This document shows positions 1-8,484 of a stretch of DNA of 64,000 nt, piece by piece. The number at the start of each line of letters is the position of its first letter. The first letter of the stretch is position 1. The position numbers were made by a program, and so were the translations under genes. The notes below the pieces were generated by a model that was not told where the DNA came from, searched no databases, and was given only the letters and a program-made list of their open reading frames with translations. Source of the stretch: Microbacterium sp. nov. GSS16 (GTDB taxonomy: Bacteria; Actinomycetota; Actinomycetes; Actinomycetales; Microbacteriaceae); assembly GCF_028198145.1 (NCBI RefSeq), contig NZ_CP116338.1, positions 558,001 through 622,000 on the forward strand, in the 5' to 3' direction.

Positions 1-405
1 GCCCGCGATCTGGTGTTGGCACTGCCGGCGGAGACGTACTTCGAGACCGACGACCGGATGCTGCCCGTCGGCGAGAGCCCGGTCTCGTCGGCAACCGACC
101 TTCGCTACGGTCGCCGACTCGGAGAGGTGCAGCTCGACACCGGGTACGCGAACCTGCACCGAGATGCCGACGGGTTGGTGCGCACCACGCTCACCGCACC
201 GGATGGCCGCACTGTGACCCTGCAGCAGGGTGCCGGCTTCGACTATGTTCAGGCCTTCACGACCGACAAGTATCCCGGACAGCCGCTCGCCGTGGCGATC
301 GAGCCGATGACGGCCCCCGCCGACGCCTTCAACTCGGGTCGCGGGCTGCGCCGGCTCGCGGAAGGCGAGTCGTGGACGCTGCAGTGGGGCATCCGCTTCG
401 CCTGA
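1..405 (+). CDS. Aldose 1-epimerase (galactose mutarotase), 3' part only
   Basis: The frame is open from base 1 to the TGA at 403-405, so only the last 134 residues are present; the start lies left of the window. The segment carries the C-terminal hallmarks of aldose 1-epimerases: LDTGYANL, a DADG loop, and IEPMTAPADAFNSG, whose Glu is the catalytic base in galactose mutarotases, followed by the closing WGIRF strand. The enzyme interconverts alpha and beta anomers of sugars in the cytoplasm. A long inverted repeat follows directly after the stop, between this gene and the convergent efflux gene. Family assignment is firm; the exact sugar is not known. Confidence 0.88.
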   Translation, partial: ARDLVLALPAETYFETDDRMLPVGESPVSSATDLRYGRRLGEVQLDTGYANLHRDADGLVRTTLTAPDGRTVTLQQGAGFDYVQAFTTDKYPGQPLAVAIEPMTAPADAFNSGRGLRRLAEGESWTLQWGIRFA

Positions 406-416
406 ATATCCGGACT

Positions 417-486
417 TCACACGAAACGCAGGAGCCGATCGGACGGATCGCCCTGCGTTTCGTGTGAGGTCCTGCGTTTCGCGAGA
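417..486. repeat. Long intergenic inverted repeat with a third half-copy (H1)
   Basis: A 16-nt arm at 417-432 (TCACACGAAACGCAGG) pairs perfectly with 452-467 across a 19-nt loop. A further partial copy of the right arm (CCTGCGTTTCG) follows at 471-481. It lies between two convergent genes and could terminate both. A related element occurs at 7591-7662. Confidence 0.85.
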
Positions 487-499
487 CGTCGGAGGCGGC

Positions 500-3400
500 T
501 CAGACGTCGTTCGCGGGCGGCAGGCCGCGTGAGCGCAGCTCGCGACGGGTCGGGTGATGCTCCGCCGCGACCGACGTGGCGAAGACGGATGCCGCGGCCG
601 CAGCGGCAGAGGCTGCAGCCGCCGCCGCGGACGCAGCAGCTGCCGCGGCCATCATCGAGTCGGATGGCCGGTTCTCGTCGGGCACCATGACGGTGGCGGG
701 AGCGGCCGGATGCTCGGATCGTGCCTCCGTCGCCGTTGCCGTTGCCGGAGCGCCGGCAGGCGCCGCGATCGCCGGATCGGCCGACGACGTCGCGGCAGCC
801 GCGGGCGCCGGACCCGCCGCCGCGCCGCTGTCTCCCGGCACCGGTCCTCGCGGGTCGTCGCTGCCCGGGCCGAATCCCGGATCGTCGCCGTCGCGTCGCG
901 CCGCCCGCTTCGCGTGCCGGCGCTCCTTGGCCCCCTCCACGAGGTTGTAGAGCGTCGGCAGCACGATGAGCGTGAGCACGGTCGACGACACGAGACCGCC
1001 GATCACCACGATCGCGAGCGGCTGCGAGATGAACCCGCCGTGCCCGGTGATGCCCAGCGCCATCGGGGTGAGCGCGAAGATCGTCGCGAGGGCCGTCATG
1101 AGGATCGGTCGCAGACGCTTCTCGCCTCCCGCCATCACCGCCTCGGGTGTCGTGAGCCCCTTCGCCCGGTACTGGTTGACGAGGTCGACGAGCACGATCG
1201 CGTTCGTCACCACGATTCCGATCAGCATCAGCACGCCGATCAGCGACGCGACGCCGAGCGGAACGCCCGTGACGATCTGCAGCAGGATCGCCCCGGTCGC
1301 CGCGAACGGCACCGACACGAGCAGCAGCAGCGGCTGTCGCAGCGACTTGAACGTCGCCACCATCACGACGTACACGATGAGGATCGCCGCGAGCATCGCG
1401 AGCCCGAGCTGCGAGAACGACTCGGCCTGCTGCTCGGCGACGCCGCCGACCTCGGCGCGGGCGCCGTCGGGCAGGTCGACCGCGTCGAGTGCCGCGGTCA
1501 CCGATGCAGTGGCGACGGCGAGGTCGTCGGATGCCGGCGGCACGGTGATCGTGGCGGTGCGGCGTCCCTGCTCGGTGGAGATCGAGGTGGGGCCCTCGCG
1601 CTGCTCGACGGTGGCGAGCTGCTCGAGCGGCACCGGTCCCGTCGCGGTGGGGATCGAGAGCTGCTTCAGCGCGTCGACGGACGTCGGCGGCTCGGGGTCG
1701 ACGAGGTACACCGTGAGCGCACTGTCGTCGACCTCGACCGAGCCGATCTGCTGCGGACGCATCGTGCCCGACACGATCGAGCCGACCGCGACCTCCGAGA
1801 GGCCGCGCGCGGCGGCCGCCTTACGATCGACGATCACGGCGATGTACGGCAGCGAGGCCGACAGGTTGTTCGTCACCTGCCCGATGCCGTCTCGTCCGTC
1901 GAGCTCCTTCATGAGCGCGTCGGTGCCGGTCTGCAGGTCGTCGGCGTTCGGCGCCGTCACGGTGACCTCGATGTCGCTCGAGCCGAACCCGCCGCCGGTC
2001 GCCGCGACGGTGATCTCACCGGCGCCGTCGAGGTCGTCGACCTTCTTCTGCACCTCGGCCCGCAGCTGCTCCTGGTCGGCGTCGTCGCTCGTCTGGATCG
2101 AGTACGTGATGCCCGCCCCGCCCGAGAACGCGTCGCGCAGGGGCGAGCCGCTCGATCCGATCGACGCCTGCACGTGCGTGATCCCGTCGATGCCGTCCAG
2201 CGCCTGCTCGACCTTCTTCGCCGCCTCGGACTTCGCCTCGAGGCTCGCGGTCTGGCCGATGTCCTGCGTGACGGTCATGGTGTTCTGGCCGGAGTCGCTG
2301 AGGAAGTTGATCTTCATCAGCGGCGCCGCGGCGAGCGTGCCCGCGAGCACGAGCACGGCGAGCACGACGGTGACGACGGAGTGCTTCAGCGTCCAGCCGA
2401 GGATCGGCCGGTACATCCGCTGCAGCGGCGTGGGCGGGGCATCCGGATGCTCCGGATCGATCCGCGAGCCGTCCGCACCGACGAGCGGCTTGCCCGGACG
2501 CAGGAACCAGTACGCCAGAACAGGCACGATCGTCAGCGCGACGAGCAGCGAGGCGACCATCGCGATCGTCACGGTCATCGCGAAGGGGCGGAACAGCTCG
2601 CCGACCATGTCGCCGACGAACACGATCGGCAGGAACACCGCGACGGTGGTGATCGTCGAGGCGGTGATGGCGGATGCCACCTCGCGCACGGCGAGACGGA
2701 TCGCGGCGCCCTTGTCGGCGCCCTCGACGTAGTGGCGCTTGATGTTCTCGATCACCACGATCGAGTCGTCGACGACGCGGCCGATCGCGATGGTCAGCGC
2801 TCCGAGGGTGAGCACGTTGAGCGAGTAGCCGAACGCCTGCAGCCCGATGAAGGTGATCAGCACGCTGGTGGGGATCGAGATCGCGGTCACCAGCGTCGAG
2901 CGGATCGACAGCAGGAAGACGAGGATCACGATCACGGCGAAGGCGAGGCCCAGAAGCCCCTCGGTGGCGAGTGTCTCGATCGACTGCTGGATGTAGGGCG
3001 CCTGGTCGAAGATCACGGTGAACTCGGCATCCGGGAACGTGTCGCCGAGCTCGTCGAGCGCCGCCAGCACGCCCTGCGAGACCTCCACGGTGTTCGCGGC
3101 GGGCAGCTTGGTGACGGCGATCGAGAGCGCGTCCTCACCGTCTACGCGCGAGATCGACGTGACCGGGTCGGAGACCTGCGCGACCTCGGCGACCTCGCCG
3201 ATCGTGAGCTCCGTGCCGCTCAGCGGCAGCGCCGCGACATCCGCGGCCGACGTGAGCTTCGCACCCGACTGCACCGTGAGCGTCTCGTCGCCCTCGGTGA
3301 TGTCGCCGCCGGGCAGCAGCACTCCGTTCTGCTCGAGCGCCTGACTGATCGACTGGGTCGTCTGGCCCGCGGCGAACAGCTTCGCCCGATCCGGGGTGAT

Positions 3401-3952
3401 CGTGACGCGCTGGCCGACGCCGCCGACGATCTCGGCGGCGTTGACGCCGTCGACGTCTTCGAGGTCGGGGATGACGGTGCTCTCGAGATCCTGCTGCGCG
3501 GTCTCGGAGTCGTCGAACCCGGTGACCGCGATCTGGATGACGGGGAAGTCGTCGATCGACACGCTGAGCACCTGCGGGCTCACATCGTCGGGCAGCTGCT
3601 GCGAGATGCGGTTGATCGCCTGCTGCATCTTCTGCTCGGCGGTCGCGAGGTTCGTGCCGTACGCGAACATCGCCTGGACGATCGAGGCGTTGGTCGTGCT
3701 CGTGGCGCTGCTCGACTCCAGGCCCGGCACGCCCTGGATGGCGTTCTCGACGGGCGTGGAGACGTCGTTCTCGACGACCTCGGGCGACGCGCCGGGGTAG
3801 GTGCTCATGACCACCAGCGCGGGCAGCTCGAGCGAGGGGATGAGCTCCTGCTTCAGATTGGTGAGCGCCAGTCCGCCGAAGACGGCGGACACGATGGTGA
3901 TCAGCGCGATGAGCGCTCGGTTGCGCAGGCTGAGGATGGCGAGGTTCGACAC
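500..3952 (-). CDS. Efflux RND transporter permease (HAE/AcrB-type)
   Basis: An 1150-residue RND pump: an N-terminal membrane helix after MSNLAILSLRNRALI, a first periplasmic-type loop starting with LKQELIPSLELP and containing the porter-domain PGASPEVVE, a bundle of helices with GRVVDDSIVVIENI (the acidic pair of the proton relay), a second large loop, then a second bundle. The length is usual for the family, but the C-terminus adds about 110 disordered residues rich in Ala, Pro and Gly, including three AAAAAAS units. It starts 11 bases after the tetR stop, so the two are probably co-transcribed. No membrane-fusion or outer-channel gene is adjacent, as expected for a monoderm. The substrate is unknown. 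The + strand is open across nearly the same stretch; that is an antisense shadow. Confidence 0.93.
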   Translation of the reverse strand: MSNLAILSLRNRALIALITIVSAVFGGLALTNLKQELIPSLELPALVVMSTYPGASPEVVENDVSTPVENAIQGVPGLESSSATSTTNASIVQAMFAYGTNLATAEQKMQQAINRISQQLPDDVSPQVLSVSIDDFPVIQIAVTGFDDSETAQQDLESTVIPDLEDVDGVNAAEIVGGVGQRVTITPDRAKLFAAGQTTQSISQALEQNGVLLPGGDITEGDETLTVQSGAKLTSAADVAALPLSGTELTIGEVAEVAQVSDPVTSISRVDGEDALSIAVTKLPAANTVEVSQGVLAALDELGDTFPDAEFTVIFDQAPYIQQSIETLATEGLLGLAFAVIVILVFLLSIRSTLVTAISIPTSVLITFIGLQAFGYSLNVLTLGALTIAIGRVVDDSIVVIENIKRHYVEGADKGAAIRLAVREVASAITASTITTVAVFLPIVFVGDMVGELFRPFAMTVTIAMVASLLVALTIVPVLAYWFLRPGKPLVGADGSRIDPEHPDAPPTPLQRMYRPILGWTLKHSVVTVVLAVLVLAGTLAAAPLMKINFLSDSGQNTMTVTQDIGQTASLEAKSEAAKKVEQALDGIDGITHVQASIGSSGSPLRDAFSGGAGITYSIQTSDDADQEQLRAEVQKKVDDLDGAGEITVAATGGGFGSSDIEVTVTAPNADDLQTGTDALMKELDGRDGIGQVTNNLSASLPYIAVIVDRKAAAARGLSEVAVGSIVSGTMRPQQIGSVEVDDSALTVYLVDPEPPTSVDALKQLSIPTATGPVPLEQLATVEQREGPTSISTEQGRRTATITVPPASDDLAVATASVTAALDAVDLPDGARAEVGGVAEQQAESFSQLGLAMLAAILIVYVVMVATFKSLRQPLLLLVSVPFAATGAILLQIVTGVPLGVASLIGVLMLIGIVVTNAIVLVDLVNQYRAKGLTTPEAVMAGGEKRLRPILMTALATIFALTPMALGITGHGGFISQPLAIVVIGGLVSSTVLTLIVLPTLYNLVEGAKERRHAKRAARRDGDDPGFGPGSDDPRGPVPGDSGAAAGPAPAAAATSSADPAIAAPAGAPATATATEARSEHPAAPATVMVPDENRPSDSMMAAAAAASAAAAAASAAAAAASVFATSVAAEHHPTRRELRSRGLPPANDV

Positions 3953-3963
3953 GCGGTGCTCTT

Positions 3964-4562
3964 TCAGTCGCTCGTGGTCGTGGGGTCGGTGCCGAGGATG
4001 CCCGCGAGGGCCTTCTCGATCAGGGAGGCGTTCAGCGTCTCGTCGTGGATGCGGGCGTGCCAGAGCACGCCGTCGATGAAGACGGCCGCCGCGGTCGCCC
4101 GCTCGTCACCGTACGCGGGAACGAGGAAGGCAGTCATCCGCTCCGACCAGCGCCGCGCGATGGCGCGCAGCTGAGGGTCGTCGACGGCGGCGGTGACGAC
4201 GGCTCGATCGGCTTCGAGTGCGCGCGCGTCGGCGAGTCCCTGCACGATGAGCTCTGCGAGCACCCGCGGCGTCGCGCCGCGCTGCTCGAGCGCCGAGCGG
4301 ATGCCGTCGACGCGAGCGTCGAGCGGATGCCGTCGACGCGAGCGTCGACCTCGGTGACCAGATGGTGCAGCGCCTGCGAGCGCAGCTCGTCGAGCGTCGT
4401 GAAGTACTGTGTGGTGGCGCCGAGCGGCACGCCCGCGCGGGCGGCGATGAGACGGTGCGTCACCGCGCTCACCCCGATCTCGAGGATCAGCTCGGCGGTG
4501 GCGTCGAGGATCGCGATCCGGCGCGCCTCAGGGTCACGGCGTCGTCGTGACGGCTCGCTCAT
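3964..4562 (-). pseudogene. TetR-family regulator, frameshifted by a 26-bp tandem duplication
   Basis: Residues 1 to about 75, read from the ATG at 4562, form a normal TetR helix-turn-helix domain (AELILEIGVSAVTHRLIAARAGV...TQYFTTLDEL). The frame then runs into Ser/Arg-rich nonsense. The missing ligand domain (VLAELIVQGLADARAL...IDGVLWHARIHDETL) lies in another frame and ends at 3964. The cause is visible: bases 4295-4320 are repeated exactly at 4321-4346. Removing one 26-bp copy rejoins the frames into a continuous 190-residue protein with ...VDGIRSALEQRGATPRVLAEL... across the junction. The gene sits 11 bp upstream of the RND pump, of which it is the probable repressor. As it stands the product lacks its dimerisation domain. 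It could be a true pseudogene or a reversible phase switch. Confidence 0.92.
4295..4346. repeat. Perfect 26-bp tandem direct repeat inside tetR
   Basis: Bases 4295-4320 and 4321-4346 are identical. Twenty-six is not a multiple of three, so the second copy shifts the frame; deleting one copy restores it. Slippage or recombination between such short tandem copies is usually reversible. Confidence 0.97.
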
Positions 4563-4583
4563 GACCCCTCCCGGGCATCGCAG

Positions 4584-4599
4584 ATGTACGTCTGTACAT
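4584..4599. promoter_or_regulatory. Probable TetR operator upstream of tetR-RND
   Basis: ATGTAC-GTCT-GTACAT is a perfect 6-bp inverted repeat with a 4-nt spacer, 22 bp upstream of the tetR ATG. A CATAAT hexamer on the minus strand at 4603-4598 overlaps it and could be the -10 box. The gene's own start has a GGGAGGGG ribosome site. The regulator that binds here is inferred from position. Confidence 0.6.
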
Positions 4600-4634
4600 T
4601 ATGCGCGCGGCAACCTGTGGCTCGACTGGCAGCC

Positions 4635-4997
4635 TCAGGCCAGCGCACTCCCCGCGCCGAGTCCGAAGAGCGCCGCCGCGAGCGAGAGCACGAGCATGCC
4701 GATGACGTCGACGACGGCCGCGAGCCGCTCCCCGGCGCGCCACAGCGAGATCGCGTCGATCATCGCCGTGCTGAAGGTGGTGTACCCGCCGAGGAAGCCC
4801 GCGCCGATCACGAACGCGGCGCCCGGAAGCATCCCGACCACCAGTCCCAGCAGCAGCGAGCCCGTGATGTTGATCACCAGCACACCCCACGGGAAGCGCG
4901 AGCGGGTCACGTGGGCGATGCCGATGTCGATCAGATACCGCACGGCCGCGCCCAGCCCGCCGCAGGCGGCGGCGAGCGCGAACACGAGCGGACTCAC
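4635..4997 (-). CDS. crcB: Fluoride channel subunit CrcB/Fluc, second copy
   Basis: A 120-residue protein with four hydrophobic segments and the Fluc signature GGYTTFSTAM around residues 70-79, which forms part of the fluoride pore. Fluc channels export fluoride passively across the membrane. The GTG start at 4997 overlaps the stop of the upstream crcB by four bases (GTGA), so translation is coupled. Two adjacent, divergent copies are common in Gram-positive bacteria, where the products are thought to assemble together as a heterodimer; that is inferred here. Confidence 0.93.
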   Translation of the reverse strand: MSPLVFALAAACGGLGAAVRYLIDIGIAHVTRSRFPWGVLVINITGSLLLGLVVGMLPGAAFVIGAGFLGGYTTFSTAMIDAISLWRAGERLAAVVDVIGMLVLSLAAALFGLGAGSALA

Positions 4998-5383
4998 GAC
5001 GCGCTCCGACGGCCGAACGCCCCGCCGATCCGCAGCCCGAGCAACGCGGCGAGCAGGCCGCCCACGATGCTCGCGGCGATGTATCCCCCGGCGAGCGCGG
5101 ATGAGGTCGCCCACAGCTCGACGCTGTCGAGCGCGAACGCGCTGTACGTGGTGAAGCCGCCGAGCATCCCGGTGCCGAGGAACACGCGCGCGTCCGATGC
5201 GGGGATGCGGGCGGTGAGGACGCCGAGCATCAGCGCCCCGACGAGATTCGCCGCCAGTACAGCGCCCGGGGCGTCGAGGATCAGCATGCTGATCCCGAGC
5301 CGTGCCGCGGTGCCGACCGCGCCGCCCGCCGCGGCGAGCGCTGCCCGCCGGGTCACGGTGCGCACGGGGGTCGGGGTGGTCAC
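4994..5383 (-). CDS. crcB: Fluoride channel subunit CrcB/Fluc, first copy
   Basis: A 129-residue, four-helix membrane protein with GGFTTYSAFA, the Fluc pore signature. It is the first gene of the crcB pair and overlaps the second by GTGA. The GTG start at 5383 lies six bases after a minus-strand TAGAGT (5395-5390), the pattern of a leaderless message. This leaves no room for a fluoride riboswitch in the transcript. The N-terminus is Thr/Arg-rich (MTTPTPVRTVTRR) and polar before the first helix. Confidence 0.93.
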   Translation of the reverse strand: MTTPTPVRTVTRRAALAAAGGAVGTAARLGISMLILDAPGAVLAANLVGALMLGVLTARIPASDARVFLGTGMLGGFTTYSAFALDSVELWATSSALAGGYIAASIVGGLLAALLGLRIGGAFGRRSAS

Positions 5384-5500
5384 TGCGCCACTCTAGCGGC
5401 GCGCTCTCGCAGCGGTGGTCGGCCCGGAGTTGCATAGACTCGAGGCGGCGGTGCGGCTCCGCTCCCGATGCCGCCGGACCGCCGGGAGGACGACGCTCGA

Positions 5501-6217
5501 GTGCTCACGCGAAGGATCTTCGGCTGGTCGCGTCTGGCGACCGCCGCCGTGTGCATCGCGGCGCTCGTGCATCGGATGCTGTGGGGCATGGGTTCTCAGA
5601 CCCTGGCCGGGTCGAACTTCTTCGCTTACCTGACGATCCAGTCGAACACGGCGTTCGCCGTTCTGGCGGTCGTCGCCGGGGTGATCGCCCTGCGGCGCGC
5701 GGAGGATCCGGCGTGGCTGACCACCGCTCGCGCTCTCGTGCTCAGCTGGACGATCACAGCCGGTCTCGCGTTCGCTCTCATCGTGTGGCAGGCCGGCGAG
5801 CACGGCATCCCGATCACGGTGCCCTGGTCGGATGTCGTGTTGCACTTCGTGCTGCCGGCGTGGTCGGTCGTCGCCTGGGTGTTCGGCCCCGGCCGTCGTG
5901 CCGCGTCGTGGCGCGTGGTGCCCTTCGTGCTGCTGTATCCGGTGCTGTGGGGCGTCTTCACGATCTGGCGCGGCAGCGCGATCGGCTGGTACCCGTACTA
6001 CTTCCTCGACCTGCGGCAGGTGTCGGGCCTCACCGAGATGGCGCTCAGCTGCGCGCTCGCGCTGGCGATCTTCGCCGCCGTCGCGGTCGCGCTCGTGCTG
6101 CTGAGCAGGGTGCGCCCGACGGTGCCGCCGTGGGGCGAGATCAGCCCTCGTCCGCTTCCGGCTCTGCGAAGAACGCGAGTGAGGCGCGAGCGGCGAGCGC
6201 CGCGTCGCGCTCGCTGA
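5501..6217 (+). CDS. Pr6Pr/FAR-17a-like integral membrane protein
   Basis: About 238 residues with six hydrophobic segments. The motifs match the Pr6Pr (FAR-17a/AIG1-like) family: FFAYLTIQSN in the second helix region, DVVLHFVLPAW, and YPVLWGVFTIWRG...GWYPYYFLDL near the end. The function of the bacterial family is not established. I chose the GTG at 5501 because GGGAGGA lies 10 bases upstream; an in-frame ATG at 5468 has no such site. The Arg-rich tail runs 77 bases into the convergent amine oxidase gene. Confidence 0.72.
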   Translation: MLTRRIFGWSRLATAAVCIAALVHRMLWGMGSQTLAGSNFFAYLTIQSNTAFAVLAVVAGVIALRRAEDPAWLTTARALVLSWTITAGLAFALIVWQAGEHGIPITVPWSDVVLHFVLPAWSVVAWVFGPGRRAASWRVVPFVLLYPVLWGVFTIWRGSAIGWYPYYFLDLRQVSGLTEMALSCALALAIFAAVAVALVLLSRVRPTVPPWGEISPRPLPALRRTRVRRERRAPRRAR

Positions 6218-7526
6218 GCTCCGCGAACTGCTGGGCGTCCGCTGCGCCGACGAGGCCGACGAGCACCGGCTCACCGGTGAACGGCTGAAGGTTCAGCCAG
6301 GTGCGGATCATCGCGTCGCCGCCGACGACATGCCAGATGGTCGCCTCGGTCGCCCAGAACGCCTTGTCGAAGCGCATCCAGACCGTCTCGATGAAGCCGG
6401 ATGTCAGGGCTGCGATCGCACCGCGGTGGGAGAAGGGCAGGGCGGGCGCGAACTCGATGCCCTGCTTCTGCAGCACACCGACCGGCGCGGTGACGATGAC
6501 GCGATCGAACGAGAGGGCTTCGCCCGTGCCGAGTCGCAGGCTCACGCCGCGTTCGTCGTACGCGATGCGGGAGACGGGCGACGCCGTCGCCACCCTGACA
6601 TCCTCGAGCTGCTTCTCGAGGAACCCGTCGAGGTCGCCGATGACACCGTGCACCGCCCCTTCTGGAAACCGGGGCGGGTACCAGCTCGAGGCCCGAGAGG
6701 GGTCGGCGCCGGTGATCGCGGCCATCCAGGCGAGCGAGGCTGCGAGCGCGGGATCATCGAGGTCTGCGCCGTTCGCGCTGAGCGCCTCGGCTATCGGTGC
6801 GTCGGATGCCTGCGCCTGGGCCTTCTCGACGGCCTGCGCGATCGGTGCACGGTCGAGGCCCGGCGCCTCACCATCAGCGTTCCATGCCGTCGGGACGTCG
6901 AGGGTGACCGTGTGGTCACCCATGTCGACCAGGCGATCATCCAGCGACGCGAGATCGTCTTCGCTCAGCAGCCAGGCGCCGAGCTGCGGCGGGATCGGCC
7001 ACTGCTCGTCGTCGGCGACGCTGCGGATGCGACCCCCGATGCGCTCGCGCGCTTCGAACAGGGTGACCTCGTGGCCGGCGTCCGCGAGCATCCGGGCGGC
7101 GATCACTCCGGCCGCACCCGCGCCGACGACGGCGAGGCGCTCGGTGTCTTCGGCGACGCTGACGATCTCGAGGGAGGCACGGCGGGCATCGTCGACGGCT
7201 CCGACGACGGTGCCGGGGCGCGTGGTGTCGGTGGCCTCACCGGCGAAGAACACCCGGTCGAGCACGGACTCGGCGAGGCGCTCGCGCTCAGTGGGATCCG
7301 CACCGGCGGGCAGGTAGCTGGTCGATCCGAACGAGTACGGGTCGCTGGCCCAGGCGCTTCGCAGCCAGCCGGCCGGCGCCGGCACCGCCTCGGGTGCGGT
7401 CGGCCGCGGCACGGGCGTCTTCGTGCGCGTCGGCGCAGGCTGCGGCTCGGGCGTGCAGGCGGCGAGCAGCAGCCCGACGGCGCCCGCCCCGGCGCCGACG
7501 AGCAGAGTGCGGCGCGTGATGCTCAT
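6141..7526 (-). CDS. Flavin amine oxidase-like lipoprotein with circularly permuted order
   Basis: A 461-residue secreted protein. Residues 1-25 form a Tat-like lipoprotein signal (SITRRTLLVGAGAGAVGLLLAAC). Normally amine oxidases start with the Rossmann motif and end with the FAD-closing segment. Here the closing segment (SDPYSFGSTSYLPAG...RVFFAGEATDTTRPGTVVGA) comes first, at about residues 60-120. The dinucleotide-binding LAVVGAGAAGVIAARMLADA...FEARERIGGRI then follows from about residue 130. The C-terminus stops at about the point where that segment would usually begin. No leftover copy is visible downstream. The start at 7526 is chosen for the signal peptide. Substrate unknown; probably an FAD oxidoreductase anchored outside the membrane. 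Confidence 0.8.
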   Translation of the reverse strand: MSITRRTLLVGAGAGAVGLLLAACTPEPQPAPTRTKTPVPRPTAPEAVPAPAGWLRSAWASDPYSFGSTSYLPAGADPTERERLAESVLDRVFFAGEATDTTRPGTVVGAVDDARRASLEIVSVAEDTERLAVVGAGAAGVIAARMLADAGHEVTLFEARERIGGRIRSVADDEQWPIPPQLGAWLLSEDDLASLDDRLVDMGDHTVTLDVPTAWNADGEAPGLDRAPIAQAVEKAQAQASDAPIAEALSANGADLDDPALAASLAWMAAITGADPSRASSWYPPRFPEGAVHGVIGDLDGFLEKQLEDVRVATASPVSRIAYDERGVSLRLGTGEALSFDRVIVTAPVGVLQKQGIEFAPALPFSHRGAIAALTSGFIETVWMRFDKAFWATEATIWHVVGGDAMIRTWLNLQPFTGEPVLVGLVGAADAQQFAELSERDAALAARASLAFFAEPEADEG

Positions 7527-7590
7527 CGTGCTTGCCAGACTACCCTCGGCGTTCGGCGATCTCGTCCCCACCGTCCGCGCGGAATACAGG

Positions 7591-7662
7591 GGTTCACACG
7601 GAACGCAGGATGCCCTGCGGCATCCGCTCCCGCGTTTCGCGTGAACTCCTGCGTTCCGGGAG
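7591..7662. repeat. Long imperfect intergenic inverted repeat (H2)
   Basis: The left arm begins GGTTCACACGGAACGCAGG at 7591; the right arm runs from GGCATCC at 7619 to GTGAAC at 7646. A third partial copy (CTGCGTTCCG) follows at 7649. It resembles the element at 417-486 in both sequence and three-part layout, and ends two bases before the merR stop. Confidence 0.8.
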
Positions 7663-7664
7663 GG

Positions 7665-8459
7665 CTACAGGTTCGCCTCGGCGTAGACGCGCAGCGCGTC
7701 GCGCACGAACTCCGCGCCCGTGGTGCCGCCTGCGCTCGTGGCGTAGTTCGCTCCGAAGCGCGGGTCGGCGACGTACATCTCGCCGAGTCCGATCACGTAG
7801 CCCCGTGCATCTCCGCCAGGGGCGGATGCCGGCGTGCCGGGGATGCCCCTGAGCCACTCGACGTGACGGCGCGCGATCTGCTGCGCCTCGTCCGACCCCG
7901 GATCGATCCCGCTCTCCGCGGCGGCGACCCAGTCGGCGCCGAGCTCGGCGGCGCGCTGCTGCCAGGCGCTGCGCTCGCCGGAGCTCATGCCGCGCCACCA
8001 CCTGTCGCCGTCGGCGTATGCCTTCTCTCCCCATCGCTGCTCGACCTCTTCCTTGTACTGGGTGTGGTCGAACCCGTCCAACATGTTCTTCGCCATGATC
8101 TGCTGTCCTTCTCTCAATGCGTGGATGGTGTTCTCGACAGACGCGATCTGCCGCTGCATGCGCTGCTGCTCCTGCCGCAGCCAGGCGAGGTGCGTCTCGA
8201 GCGCGGATGCCTCCGCCGCTCTCGCGTCGGCCCCCGATCCTGCCGACGAGCCGAGCACCTCGGCGATCTGCGGCAGTCCGAGCCCGAGCTCGCGCAGCAG
8301 CAGGATGCGCTGCAGGCGCACGAGGGCCGCCTGGTCGTAGTGGCGGTATCCGTTGCGGGCGATGCGGGACGGCGGCAGCAGGCCGATGTCGTCGTAGTGG
8401 CGCAGGGCGCGGCTCGTCGTGCCGGCCAGGCGGGCGATCTCCTGGATCGACCAGTCCAT
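7665..8459 (-). CDS. MerR-family regulator with TipAS-like effector domain
   Basis: 264 residues. The N-terminal 70 are a MerR winged helix (MDWSIQEIARLAGTTSRALRHYDDIGLLPPSR...YRHYDQ). A coiled-coil linker of about residues 85-125 (LAWLRQEQQRMQRQIASVENTI) leads to a TipAS-type all-helical domain, the module that binds thiopeptides or albicidin in TipA relatives. The ATG at 8459 has AGGAG five bases upstream, favoured over an in-frame ATG at 8486. Its own promoter has the MerR-type 19-bp spacer, so it likely activates itself. It stands alone, with no resistance gene next to it on the same strand. The ligand is unknown. Confidence 0.9.
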   Translation of the reverse strand: MDWSIQEIARLAGTTSRALRHYDDIGLLPPSRIARNGYRHYDQAALVRLQRILLLRELGLGLPQIAEVLGSSAGSGADARAAEASALETHLAWLRQEQQRMQRQIASVENTIHALREGQQIMAKNMLDGFDHTQYKEEVEQRWGEKAYADGDRWWRGMSSGERSAWQQRAAELGADWVAAAESGIDPGSDEAQQIARRHVEWLRGIPGTPASAPGGDARGYVIGLGEMYVADPRFGANYATSAGGTTGAEFVRDALRVYAEANL

Positions 8460-8484
8460 GGCGCTCCTCTCTGTCGATGACTTC

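Noticed and set aside
554..4174. A 1206-codon open frame on the + strand opposite the RND gene
   Set aside because: Its product is Arg/His/Asp-rich with no fold; the opposite strand gives a textbook RND protein. High GC leaves antisense frames open.
5384..5500. A fluoride riboswitch before the crcB pair
   Set aside because: The first crcB has a TAGAGT box six bases before its GTG, so there is no leader to hold one, and no crcB-motif sequence was seen.
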